From Cordilura impudica (lineage: Eukaryota > Arthropoda > Insecta > Diptera > Scathophagidae): 64,000 nucleotides of DNA. The stretch spans positions 90,924,492 through 90,988,491 of the forward strand of contig OY821520.1 of assembly GCA_963682025.1 (NCBI GenBank), given 5' to 3'. Shown piece after piece: positions 45,213-55,870 of this stretch. Position numbers and translations under genes: made by a program. The notes beneath the pieces were generated by a model. That model saw only the letters and a program-made list of their open reading frames with translations, was not told where the DNA came from and made no database searches. How positions within the stretch are numbered: position 1 is the stretch's first letter; each line of letters opens with the position of its first letter.

Positions 45213-45898
45213 ATATCTGTGGTTTTCTAGAATAACCGCGTATGTCATAAAATCAAAATGTTCAGGGGAGCCAAAAAACGTTATATTTGAAATAATGGGC
45301 TCGCTATAAAGTTTTTAGAGCTTTTTATTTAACAGTCCTGTAGATATGGGCAATAAATACTTTATGTAAAATTTTGAGTCAAAAATCTTCAGAGGAATAG
45401 ATATGAAAAAAATAATATGTAAATAATACTTAAAGTGTGTGCAGACAAACGTCGTATTCTTTGAAATAGAAAACTACCAATGCAACCACCCATGTAGATA
45501 TAAGTTGTTGTTGCTTGAAAAATGGATTTTTTGTTCGTCAACAAGAAGTTAACGGGACTTGGGTTGAGCATATAACAACGTATCAAGAATAATAGTGACA
45601 AAAAATAACAGAAATAAACACACAAGTTTTTATAAGTGGTTATAAACTGAAAAATGATCCAAAATAATTTTGAATTTTTTTCATTAATAACAACGTATGT
45701 GCCGTTTTCTGAGAAAATAATTTGTCAACGATCAAACGTAGGTTGGCATACGTCGATAGTGCTGCAAATTAATTTAATAAACATTTAAGTTACGTCGTTA
45801 TTTAAAGAAAAAAAAAAAATGGTCAATATTAAAAAAAAAAATTAACACATGTAAAGAGCGTTAAAAATTACGCGGTTATTCCAGAAAACCACAGATAT
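45213..45898. mobile_element. Non-autonomous TIR element, ~690 bp
   Basis: ATATCTGTGGTTTTCTAGAA at 45213, continuing TAACCGCGTA, is matched by its reverse complement at 45869-45898 with one mismatch over 30 bp. Flanking AT/TA dinucleotides are compatible with a TA target site (Tc1/mariner-type), but this is not conclusive. The interior has no recognisable gene. Confidence 0.72.
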
Positions 45899-46249
45899 AA
45901 GTCGAGCGAATCGGTGACTGATTTTCACAGAAAATTAGGATAATATCGTTGCGTTGTTCAAGCGTGAATTTATTCACAATGTGTTGCCAGAGTATACTGA
46001 TTAAAAAAAGTGCAAAAAAATTTTGATTTTGCAAAAAAAGTCAACAAAATTAGAAAAAGTAGAAAAAATTTTCATATAGAAACAATCTATTCAATTAAAA
46101 CATAACAATTATCACAATGTTCAATAAATCGCTGATGAAGGCTGAAATGCCAGAAACCGGTCCGATTAAGAATACAGTGCAGTTATGAATTTTTGAAATA
46201 TATGCTTTCTTCTTCTTTACCACGCACCATTTAAATTTTTTTAGTTTTT
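45899..46249. other. Non-coding stretch
   Basis: Right flank of the TIR element, then A-rich repeats (gcaaaaaaattttgattttgcaaaaaaag). No recognised feature. Confidence 0.35.
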
Positions 46250-46530
46250 AAATTTTTTCCCAAAGATTGAAGAAATAGCTATCTAAACTGTTTGAGCAAA
46301 ATTTACCTAAGAACAATAGGTAAAAAGGTACATGGGTGAGAAAAAACACCCGTTTGACCAAAATATCAAATTTTGACCCCCCTCTAACTCAGAGAGTTAT
46401 TGACCCATCTTGTTGAAAAAATGTGTTTAAGCTATTATCAAATAGGACTAACCTTGGTGCAAATTTCATCGGAAGACATCGGTTTCAAAAGTAGGGTCCT
46501 TGACATGAAATGCCCCATATGTCAAATATT
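46250..46530 (+). repeat. Dispersed repeat T, copy 2
   Basis: Matches 37781-38080 (tagctatctaaactgtttga; ctctaactcagagagtta; tgcaaatttcatcggaagac). Non-coding. Confidence 0.72.
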
Positions 46531-46799
46531 AAGTGCAGTATGATAGTTCGTTTGACAGCTAACATTTTCGTAATTCTAAATAACCAAAAAAAAAAACAAC
46601 CCTTGTAAAAGAAACTTCTACAAAAATTAACATATTTTTCTTTAAAAGTTCCTTCTCGAAGCATTTTCTGAATTTAAAAAATTGGTTATAATTGATTAGC
46701 ATGCTTTTAGGGTCTTTATTTAATGGAAAGATAAAATCTCCTAGAATTTACGGTCGAATTTCGAGGTCTAGAATCTGCTAGTTATAATTACTCTTTGAG

Positions 46800-47450
46800 T
46801 CAGGGAATATAAAAAATTAATTTTTTGACTTAAATTGAATGAAATCGACATAGGTCGTATATGGGTACCCCGCTGAATATTTCGGTCTATATTAAAAATG
46901 GGAAGAGCAAAGATTCCGACGTCCAATAATTTCGTCAATTTTCCCCAAGAAGTTGAAAACATCCACAAAATGCACGAAAACACCCCCTGGCGACTGTTAA
47001 AAATAAAAGTATATGTGAAAAATGATTTCAACGACCCAAAATACCCCCGGTATAAACATTTTCAATAATTTTTTTTACATTTGAATGAGTTTTATGGAAA
47101 ACATCATGAAAATATATTCATCGTAATTTTGGCAGGCTCGAAAATGGATTTAGAGGTATGGCTCCTTGGTCAAATATACTTGTTATGGCTCATAGTACCA
47201 GAATCGCGATGAACGCATGGAGTAAGAGTAATAGACCCACCCTAATGCAAGCATATACTTTTCTTAGTAAGTAATTTTTTGCGGCATAAAAAAAGCTATA
47301 CCCATTCCTTGATACTAGGAAATTTTATTTTTTTATTCAATTTGTTTTTTTTTTTAAGTTTTTTTTTTAACTAATTAAGGTATATATATATATATATAAA
47401 TTTGTGAATATTTAAATAAAATTCATCATAAATATTTGCGAAGCATTGTC
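46800..47450 (+). repeat. Dispersed repeat S, copy 1
   Basis: Contiguous match to 54484-55170: tgaatgaaatcgacataggt, gcaaagattccgacgtccaa, aacatccacaaaatgcacga and cttggtcaaatatacttgtt, in order. About 90 percent identical by eye. No protein motif. Because repeat T lies just upstream, S and T may be parts of one larger family. Confidence 0.78.
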
Positions 47451-48791
47451 TGAATTTAAAAACTAAGTAGTTTTGGAAAATTCTTGATTTTTTTCACAAC
47501 CAAGCGAAAAACGAAAATCCAAAGATGTAAAATATATGTTATTCTTGAGGTTCCCATGAGACGAAAAGTTATATCATTACCATTGACTATATATAGCATG
47601 GTCGTAGGAGTTGGCTTTTATGGAAGCTCATTTTATCTAGTGCATAAGATATCATAATAAATCACTTCTTTTGAAAATATTTTCCAGAAAACTTTACTTG
47701 CAATTGTGCCACAACTTAACAGAATATTTGTTCACTTATTTTCAGATTTAGTTATTAAAATGTTTTCTTGAGTGTAGCTTTTTTACTTTACTAATTATAA
47801 AATGCAATAGTTCTAAAATCATAGCACTTTTTATTACTATTTTCCACACATTTGCGCGCACACACACACACACACTATAACAACTTGAAAGACTTGCAAA
47901 ACATAAGTTAGTTCATTTGAAGTAAATATGCAGGTAATAAACCTAAACGTAGTTAAAGCAAAACGTGAATCAAAAGTGAATACTTCTCTATACTTCAGTT
48001 TCCATGATATCTATAGAACAAACTAGGTATGAGTAGCTATCGTATGAAAGATTACTAAATAATATGACAAAAAATAAATAATGTTATAAGGAAAATCAAT
48101 AAAATTAAAAAATATTTAGAATAAAAAGAGTTCAATTATGTGTTAAAGACATATTCATATAAAAACAAAAACAAAAACAAAAACCAAGAATATCATAAAT
48201 GAAAAGCTTTTGAACAACAACAAGAAGTCTGCAAGTATAACAACTATAAAGTCTGTCGTTATTGGCAATTGATATCATTAAAGGTGGCAACAAACATGTT
48301 ACTTACAGCTACTGTCCTTGTATGCAACTTCATACTACCTACTTACTACTAATACATGATTCCTACAACAAAGGACCTGAAGCAGACGTAGAGGTTTCTT
48401 TGTATTTAAAACTAATCATGTAGAAATGTAGTGTAGATAATACTTACAATGGAAAAATAAGATTATTTTAAATACATGTAAATACAAGTTAGAGGTAAGT
48501 CAATTGCATAGTTAAATGAAACAAGCTTAAACTACTGCACTAACGTTTAAGTCAGTATAAAAGTAATTGTTTTAGCTTTACGGTAAATTGCCTAGAAAAA
48601 TTAAATCTTAAAATTGTATTTAAAGCAATCGTTTTTGGAATTAACTAAGTGAGATGATACACAAAACAAGATTACGACCAATGAATTGTTTTAGTAAATA
48701 CCTATTTCATAAAAGGAATTAATTTTTTATGTGTAAACATCTATGCATTCTGGGGGTGGGGGGTAAAATCCAATTTCACAATACAATCACA
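47451..48791. other. Non-coding stretch with CA microsatellite
   Basis: A (CA)n tract at 47855-47875. (ACAAAA)-type repeats near 48165-48185. No motif-bearing frame. Confidence 0.4.
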
Positions 48792-49546
48792 AAACAAGTA
48801 AGAAAATTATAGTCGGTCTAGACCGATACCCTATACCATGCGTTTAGAGGCCCAATCTCTCAGGCCTGACTAACTGGATATAGAAAATAAGCATAAACCA
48901 AATTTGAGTGGGATTTTTATTAATTTTTTTGGCTGCAGATATGAAAAAGTTCATATCGGATGCTATATCTATATGGGGACTAGGCCCCAAAATGAACCGA
49001 TCCTGACCATGTTTGGTAAGTCTCTTTTCTTTTGCAAATATATATACAAACAAAATTTGAGAAGAATCAGTGCAATATTTTCGTTTTTTGATAGATTTAA
49101 GTGAAGATCGGGAAGCAGCTCTATATGGGGCCTATGACTAAGAGTTGTCCAATAGGGATAATTTTTGGACTACTGATTAATGGATGTAATAAATACATAC
49201 AAACCCAATTTGACTAAGATTTATATGATAATTTTGATCTTATGGCAATTTATGTTGATTTCATAGAGGTCATTTGTATGGAGGCTAGGTCGGAACATGG
49301 ACCGATTCTCACCAATTTCAACAGCGTTCATCCTATTATTGACAAAAGCTTATATACCAAATTTCATCGAAATACGTTCATACTTGCTACCTGCAGTTTG
49401 ATTACAAGCTTAACATGGACACACAGACGGAGGGACGGACGGACATCGTTAAATCAAATCAGATAGTGCTTCTGATTCGATCGGTATAATAAAAGATGGG
49501 TCTAGGTCAAATATTTTTGGTAGTTACAAACAGCAGCACAAAGTCA
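48792..49546 (-). mobile_element. DINE-1-like Helentron, 5' terminus missing
   Basis: The 3' end is present, but the hairpin has lost one arm (gtcggtctagaccgataccc). The other end stops at gcagcacaaagtca, about 38 bp short of the usual 5' end, and continues into unrelated gcgtaagggaaaatcgg. Confidence 0.85.
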
Positions 49547-49801
49547 GCGTAAGGGAAAATCGGTGTGAGGTATATGTAATTGTATTGGTGTATTTAGTAA
49601 GCACAAGCGCCGAGTTCGCTGTCGGTTTAGCAAAATCACAAATCTTTTTTGTTAATTTTAAATATTCAAGTGTATATTTGCTATTGACAGAACTTTTTCA
49701 TTAAGCAGAACCGCTAGGTGTGCTGCGAGTTTAGAAAGCTAAATACTAGGAAAACTTTGAAGAACTCAAAAATAAACTTTGGTGTTTTTTTAATTACTAC
49801 A

Positions 49802-50450
49802 CCTTTTCCAATTGTATTTCAGAAAACATCAATTGAATTTCAGAAAGTAACAATTGTGTTTCAGAAAACATCAACTGATTTTCAGAGAATATCAATTGTG
49901 ATTCAGAAAGTATCAATTGTATTTCAGAAAACATCAATTGTGTTTCAGAAAGTATTAATTGTATTTCAGAAAACATCAATTCACTTGCAGAAAGTATTAA
50001 TTAAATTTCAGAGAACATCAATTGATTTTCATAATAAAGTAATATTCAATTCTATTTCAGAAAGCATCAATTGATTTTCAGAAATTATCACTTGTATTTC
50101 AGAAAATATCAATTGAAATTAAGAGAATATCAATTGAGTTTCAGAAATTACGAAATGTATTTCACAAAATATCAAATGTATTTCAGAAATCATCAAATGT
50201 ATTTCAGAAACCATCAAATGTATTTTTGAAAATTTAAAATGTATTTCAGAAAACATCAAATGTATTTCAGCAATTATTTAATGTATTTCAGAAAATATAA
50301 AATCTATTTCTGAAATTATCAAATGTAGTTCAGAAAATATCAAATGAATTTCAGAAAACATCAAATGTATTTCAGAAATTATTAACTTTACTTCAGAAAA
50401 TATGAATTAGGTTTTAGAAAATATCAATTGAGTCTCAGAAAAATATTCAG
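49802..50450 (+). repeat. 21-bp minisatellite array, ~30 units
   Basis: Consensus unit about TTTCAGAAAACATCAATTGTA with variants at the second half (agtatcaattgta, aaatatcaaatgta). Units are 21 bp, a multiple of three, so frames stay open (VFQKTSI repeats at 49718-50074), but this follows from the period and is not evidence of a gene. Confidence 0.88.
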
Positions 50451-50516
50451 AACGCTATATAAAAATATATTTTTTTAAGTATTACACTGGGTTTGTAATA
50501 TTTCTTAGAAACTACA

Positions 50517-50773
50517 TATCGTCACCTAAAATGTAAAAGGTCGTAAGTAATATTTTTATTTTTTTACATGAGAAGCAAACACATCATAAAACAAAAACTA
50601 CTTTAAACTTAATACCCAAATTTTAGAATCAAGCTGAAAAATAGAGATGGATTTTTATTTATGAAAACAAATTTATGGTAAAATAGTAGCTTTAAATAAA
50701 AGGCCGTAATTATAATACAAATTGACTTTTAACTTTCTGTTAGTTACGGCCTTTTGCATTTTAGGTGACGATA
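50517..50773. mobile_element. 257-bp MITE
   Basis: TATCGTCACCTAAAATGTAA at 50517 and its reverse complement ending at 50773 (TTTTAGGTGACGATA) form ~30-bp terminal inverted repeats that run on through AAAAGG-CGTAA. The ends include TA, compatible with a TA target duplication. No coding capacity. Confidence 0.8.
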
Positions 50774-51005
50774 TAAACGTTGTTTTTTCAAAATGATGTC
50801 TTCAAAATCGGTCAAAATTCTATCCTGGTGTTTATATTGTAGCTGATTAACAAATGAAATCCTCATCTTCCTTCGATTAAAAGGCTGCCCTTGATAGTTT
50901 ATTTTCCAGTTCATAAATAAGTCCAGATATTGCTAAACATTTTCTATGACTCCAAAACACTAATTAAAACAATAATAACATTTCGGCATTGTAGGGTAAA
51001 CTACT

Positions 51006-51180
51006 TTTTAATTCTGAATTTTAATAGATATTTCCTGAAATTCAATTGATATTTTCTGAAATACATTTGATAATTTCTGAAATACATTTGATCACTTCTG
51101 AAATACATTTGATATTTTCTGAAATACATTTGATGTTTTCTAAAAAAAATTTGATACTTTCTGAAATACAGCTAATTGAT
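51006..51180 (-). repeat. 21-bp minisatellite array, reverse orientation
   Basis: Seven or eight units of tttctgaaatacatttgat, the reverse complement of the second-half variant of the 49802-50450 array. With that array it makes an inverted pair around the MITE. Confidence 0.85.
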
Positions 51181-51889
51181 TTTTTGAAATTGCGAAGGTC
51201 CCAACAACAGATTTTTATATTATAATACATTTTTTTAATTAAAGTTTTTAACACTCAGGGGATTGTCGTCATATTATTAATATGAATAGTCAGATGAAAA
51301 AGGAAATGATTATTGGACATTGCACCGCCCATAGAAAAAAGTGACAGTCTTGAAACTTTCAACAAGTATATAAATTACCGATGTGAGCAGTAATGGAAAA
51401 TATGGTAGAAATCGCCTATTCCAAAATCGCCAAAATCAATAATCGGCAAAAACGATAATCTTAAGATTCAAAAATCGGCTTAATCAAAAATATCCACAAT
51501 CGAAAATCGCCAAAGGTCAATAATCGCTGAAATAAAATATTGCCAAATAATATACTAACCTCATCGAAAACCGATGAAAAGTGTTGCCGCATGTAATATG
51601 GAAAATCCATGATTTTGTCTTGTTTCACAGTAGGAACGCCGATAATTTTTGCGCTAAAATAAAAAAAAATTAAATAAATTAAATTAAATGTTTTAATTGT
51701 ACAATGCAATGTTCGTGGGAAAAAATAATTATTAATACGTGCATGACAATAATCCCGGTAACTAGTAGTGAGGAACATCAGGGCATACCAGTTGAAACAT
51801 TAAATGATTAGATATTACTTTTCAAATTTTTATAAATAGATTGCCTGGCTTGAAGTTTTCAAATATTTCAACCTCTGACACTTTCTGAT
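51181..51889. other. Non-coding stretch with degenerate AATCG repeats
   Basis: At 51408-51545 short variants of caaaatcgccaaaatcaata recur irregularly (about 20-bp spacing). The remainder is unassigned. Confidence 0.45.
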
Positions 51890-52749
51890 ATGAATTTTTT
51901 AAAAGCGAAAAAAAGGCTTGTTTTCAATTTTAAGATATGAATAATGTCAGATTATTATTACGTGTATATACGTTATAGCACAACATTTGGAGAATATTTG
52001 AAAAAAAATTCAATTCAAAATTTTAATAAATAAGTCCGTGACAGCGAACCTCCGGAGGCGCCTCGACCAAAAGTTGTTTAGAGGCGAACATCATAACTCG
52101 TTACTGGATCATGTGAATCAAAAAAGTTGATATGTGCTTAGAAGCTGATATATTTCTCGAGGTAATCACGGAGAACTTTTTTTTATTTTTTTATTTTTGG
52201 CAGCATTTTGAAGTGAAAAATATGATTATACCCTATACCACTATGTGGTTTGGGTATAATAACTTTGTGCTGCTTTGTAACTACCAAAAATGTTTGACCT
52301 ACACCCATCTTTTATTATACCGATCGATTCAGAATCACTATCTGATTCGATATAACGATGTCCGTCCGTCCGTCTGTGTGTCCATGTAAACCTTGTAATC
52401 AAACTGCAGGTCGCAAATATAAATATATTTTGACGAAATTTGGTATTTGAGCTTATATCAGCCATGGCATGAACTCTGTCGAAACTGGTGAGAATCGGTC
52501 CATGTTCAGACCCAACCCCCATACAAATGACCCCATGAAATCGACATAAATTGCCATAAGATCCAAATTGTCATATAGATCTTACTGAAATTGGCTTTGT
52601 ATGCGTTTATTACATCCATTAATTAGTAGTCCAAAAATGATCCCTATGGGAGAACTCTTAGTCATAGGCCCCATATAGAGCTGCTTCCCGATCTTCATGT
52701 TTCCAAATAAAATATGCACATTTTTGAGCTATAACTCAACATTGTTAAA

Positions 52750-53075
52750 TTAAATTAACTTTGTACAGGACGGATGTTGTTTTTTGTATAATTTTAATAT
52801 CTGGAGTAAAAACTGCTTTTCTTCTTCATTATTTATCAATACGTTATTAAAATGTTTTATGAATTTAACGCCTCTTTCGGCAGTATCGTTTGCTACACAT
52901 AAGTCCTTGCAGAAATGTAGCTCTTTTTAAAATCTTCGATAGATTCCCATGTCGATGGAGGATATATTAAAAATTCTGCAGAAATACTTAAGCAGCTGAA
53001 ACATATCTGAGTCCAAAATAGTTTCACATACTACTTGTTTGTATTGTTTTTGTCCGGAAGAACCATCACATCCTC
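52750..53075 (-). pseudogene. Degenerate unidentified gene with CDGSSG motif
   Basis: Read on the minus strand from 53075: GCDGSSGQKQYKQVVCETIL, then DSDMFQLLKYFC. A shifted frame gives YPPSTWESIEDFK. A third frame gives LHFCKDLCVANDTAERGVKF and a helical tail. The first block is the same as the first catalytic Asp block of the Transib transposase (28320-28360), though the DNA differs. The remainder does not resemble the Transib at 27.5 kb, so this is either a distinct transposase-like family or a chimera. At least two frameshifts are present. I cannot name the family. Confidence 0.4.
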
Positions 53076-54067
53076 ATTTACAAAAAAGAATTAACTTTGT
53101 GTTTCCATTGACATTCTTACTTACAAATATATAAAAAGGGTGGTGTATTTTGTAAGCACATATCATTACTGGTAATAGAACAAATAATGATAATGATAAT
53201 TTAGCACACCATTGTATACTTATGGGGCTGTTTAAGTGACCGTAATATGAATTTTTTTTTTTGAGCAATTTCATTAAAATGAAAAAGTGTTTTACCCACG
53301 GGTCGTCGTGGGTGCAAAAGTATATACAGGATTAAAGAGGACACTTTCACCTTTCTTCGGGTGGTATCCGTTTCTTGTTCCCTTTTTTTCCCTAGAAGTT
53401 CTCTTCCACTAAAACTAAAATTTTACAAAAATATTGTAGTTTAATAAATGTTTCATAACGCCCCTAATATTAAACAGAAGGGCTGTAACCACTTACAAGG
53501 AATAAAGACTAAAAGCCTACCAACCTTGTAGAAAGGACCTCAGATCACTATCGATGACAACTTGCGAGTAGTAACCATTTATTTTTGAATAAAAAAAAAA
53601 AAACAAAAATCACCTTTTTCTGAGATTAAAAAAACAGTTGAGTTTGACAGCATGCCACGCACACAATTAGGAATAGTTTAACCTAATTTTTTGGCTATCT
53701 CAATTTGGATATATTAGCTACAAAATTGCGTTAAAAGTTTGAAAGTCGGTGACAAAAAAAATTTTCTTTTGGCCAATGAAATGAAAATTTCAGCCACAGT
53801 GCACCTGCGTTTAAAAATTTAATAACTTTTTTGTTTTTTATAATTTTTTATTTTTATTTTCAGATTTTTTTCACCGAACCCTGCTTCACTAACTTGCAAC
53901 ATTGTGTGAACGAGCAATGGACCAAGGGATAGAATTTTACTTTTCCAATGGACATTGAGTTTCACTGAAGTAAAGAATAACACCAAAAATTGCATCTAGC
54001 CAAACAGCATATAATCGTTACAAGGTTCAGTGTCGGGCTTGCCACGAGAATATTACAGAACCATTGC
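53076..54067. other. Non-coding remainder of the insertion within the Helentron
   Basis: An imperfect ttttacccacgggtcgtcgtgggtgcaa hairpin lies near 53290-53315. Otherwise AT-rich, with no motif-bearing frame. No terminal inverted repeats or target duplication could be found for the 52698-54067 insertion. Confidence 0.4.
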
Positions 54068-54483
54068 ATCTATCAAAAACCAAAAATATTGCACTGATTC
54101 TTCTCATATTTTGTTTGTATATATTTTTGCAAAATACAAGAGACTTTACCAAACATGATCAGGATCGGTCGCATGGTATAGGGTCTCGGTCGGTCTATAC
54201 CGACTATAATTTTCTTACTTGTTTTTGCTATAAATTTTGGTGAATTTGTGTAGAACTAATGTATAAAATTTCAAAAGAATCGGTCAAGCAAATATTGAGT
54301 TATGACGTTCATGAACCTCAAACATGTTATTTGCGAGAAAATCGATTTAAAGTTTTTAAAAACTGATTTTTTATACGAGCCAAGTCACTGGAAACGCTGT
54401 ATCTTCTTTAGTTTGCTCCGATTTACTTGAAATTTTGACACAACACTCTCGACATTCAGTAAGAAAATTAAAAAAAGGTTTTA

Positions 54484-55170
54484 TAAAAAACTAATTTTTT
54501 GACTTAAATTGAATGAAATCGACATAGGTCGTATATGGGTACCCCACATAATTTTCAGCGCTGAATATTTTGGTCTATATTAAAAATGGGAGGAGCAAAG
54601 ATTCCGACGTCCAATAATTTCATCAGTTTTCCCCAAGAAGTTGAAAACATCCACAAGATGCACGAAAACACCACCTGGCGACTGTTAAAAATAAAAGTAA
54701 ATGCGAGAAATGGTTTCAGCGACCTAAAATTCCCCCGGTATATACATTTTCAATAATTTTTTTTCAGTTTGAATGAGTATTATGGAAAATGTCATGAAAA
54801 TATCTTCACTGGAATTTTGGTAAGCTCGAAAATGATTTTAGAGGTATGGTTCCTTGGGCAAATATACTTGTTATGGCCCATAGTATCGAAATCGCGAAGA
54901 AACCATGGAGCCAAAATAATTGACCCTCCCTAATGTATATAATTTTCTATAGATTTTTCATTCAAATTGAACTGACTTAGTAACCTCTTGCGGCGTAAAA
55001 AAGAGCTATATCTATTCATTGATATTAGCAGCGCCCATCACTCAAAATTCCAGGGAAAATTCTAGGAAACTTTATTTTTTCATTCAATTTGTTTCTTTAA
55101 AAGTTTTTTTTTTTTTAAATTACGTATATATTATATAAAAATTTGTGAATAATTAAATAAAGTCCATTAT
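54484..55170 (+). repeat. Dispersed repeat S, copy 2
   Basis: Counterpart of 46800-47450; here it directly follows repeat R copy 3. It contains an additional ataattttcagcgctgaat stretch relative to copy 1. Confidence 0.78.
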
Positions 55171-55184
55171 AAATATTTGTTGAA

Positions 55185-55870
55185 CACATAGAATCTATAA
55201 TATTAATATGCTAGGCGATTTCTTGTGCCGGTGTTTTTTCTACCGTTTTATCCTGATTTTGACCAAACTTATATTAATTGAAAGGTATTTCATTTTAGCT
55301 ATTCACCAGACTTACAGATTTTTAAATTTTTGCCTTTATATTGAGCAAATTGTATTTAAGGTTGCTACTAACACTTACATGAAATAATATGTGTGTGTTT
55401 ATTGAAATTGTTAATGTTAATGATTTCTTCATTCACAATAGTAATAAACCAAAAAAGTGTTTGTGTGTGAATTGGCAAAGTTGAAAAATAAAGTTGCCTA
55501 GAAATTGCACTCGAATTCTGAGTGCTGGAATCTGCTAATATACATACATAAATGGGTTTGTTAATAAAAAATTTTATAACAGCCTAAAGGTATGCTAATC
55601 AATTTTAGCCAATGCACAAACAAACACACAGCATTGTACAGGTTTTTATTTGATGCTTAAATATGCGTTTTATGTATGTGTTAGTAGCAACTTTAAATGA
55701 TTATCACTCCAAATAAATGTACCAAATGGTACGCTTCTGCAAAGGTGGTGCAAATCTGCAAAGGCATACATTTTAAATGGTATATTTTTTCTTAAAATCG
55801 GTTGCTAACTGAGAGTGTAGAAGATGTCACAAGAAATCGCCTTGCTTAATAATATTTCAGATTTAAATAT
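55185..55870. repeat. Repeat U, inverted pair
   Basis: Copy 2 (55185-55525, plus) is followed by a partial reverse copy (about 55560-55870). In the latter, cgttttatgtatgtgttagt and cacaagaaatcgccttgc are reverse complements of copy-1 sequences. The layout suggests a long-inverted-repeat element. Confidence 0.65.

Larger units (their letters stand above)
52226..54226 (+). mobile_element. Helentron split by a 1.37-kb insertion
   Basis: The 5' half is at 52226-52697 (tataccctataccactatgt to gcttcccgatcttca) and the 3' part at 54068-54226 (tatcaaaaaccaaaaatatt to attttcttacttgttttt). The two ends would be nearly adjacent in an intact copy. The 3' part has also lost about 130 bp between gatcaggatcggtc and gcatggtataggg. 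Confidence 0.82.
51890..54400 (+). repeat. Dispersed repeat R, copy 3 (interrupted)
   Basis: The left part, 51890-52225 (agatatgaataatgtcagat; gacagcgaacctccggaggc; gcagcattttgaagtgaaaa), matches 8030-8315. The right part, 54227-54400 (aaaatttcaaaagaatcggt; gttatttgcgagaaaatcga), matches 8430-8543. The gap is filled by a Helentron that is itself split. Confidence 0.72.

Noticed and set aside
49718..50074. 118-codon frame with VFQKTSI repeats, looking like a repeat protein
   Set aside because: A 21-bp tandem unit keeps any stop-free frame open; the reverse frame is open for the same reason and there is no start context or flanking gene.
49802..51180. CRISPR-like look of regularly spaced short repeats
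   Set aside because: Units are contiguous with no unique spacers, and the organism is a eukaryote; this is a minisatellite.
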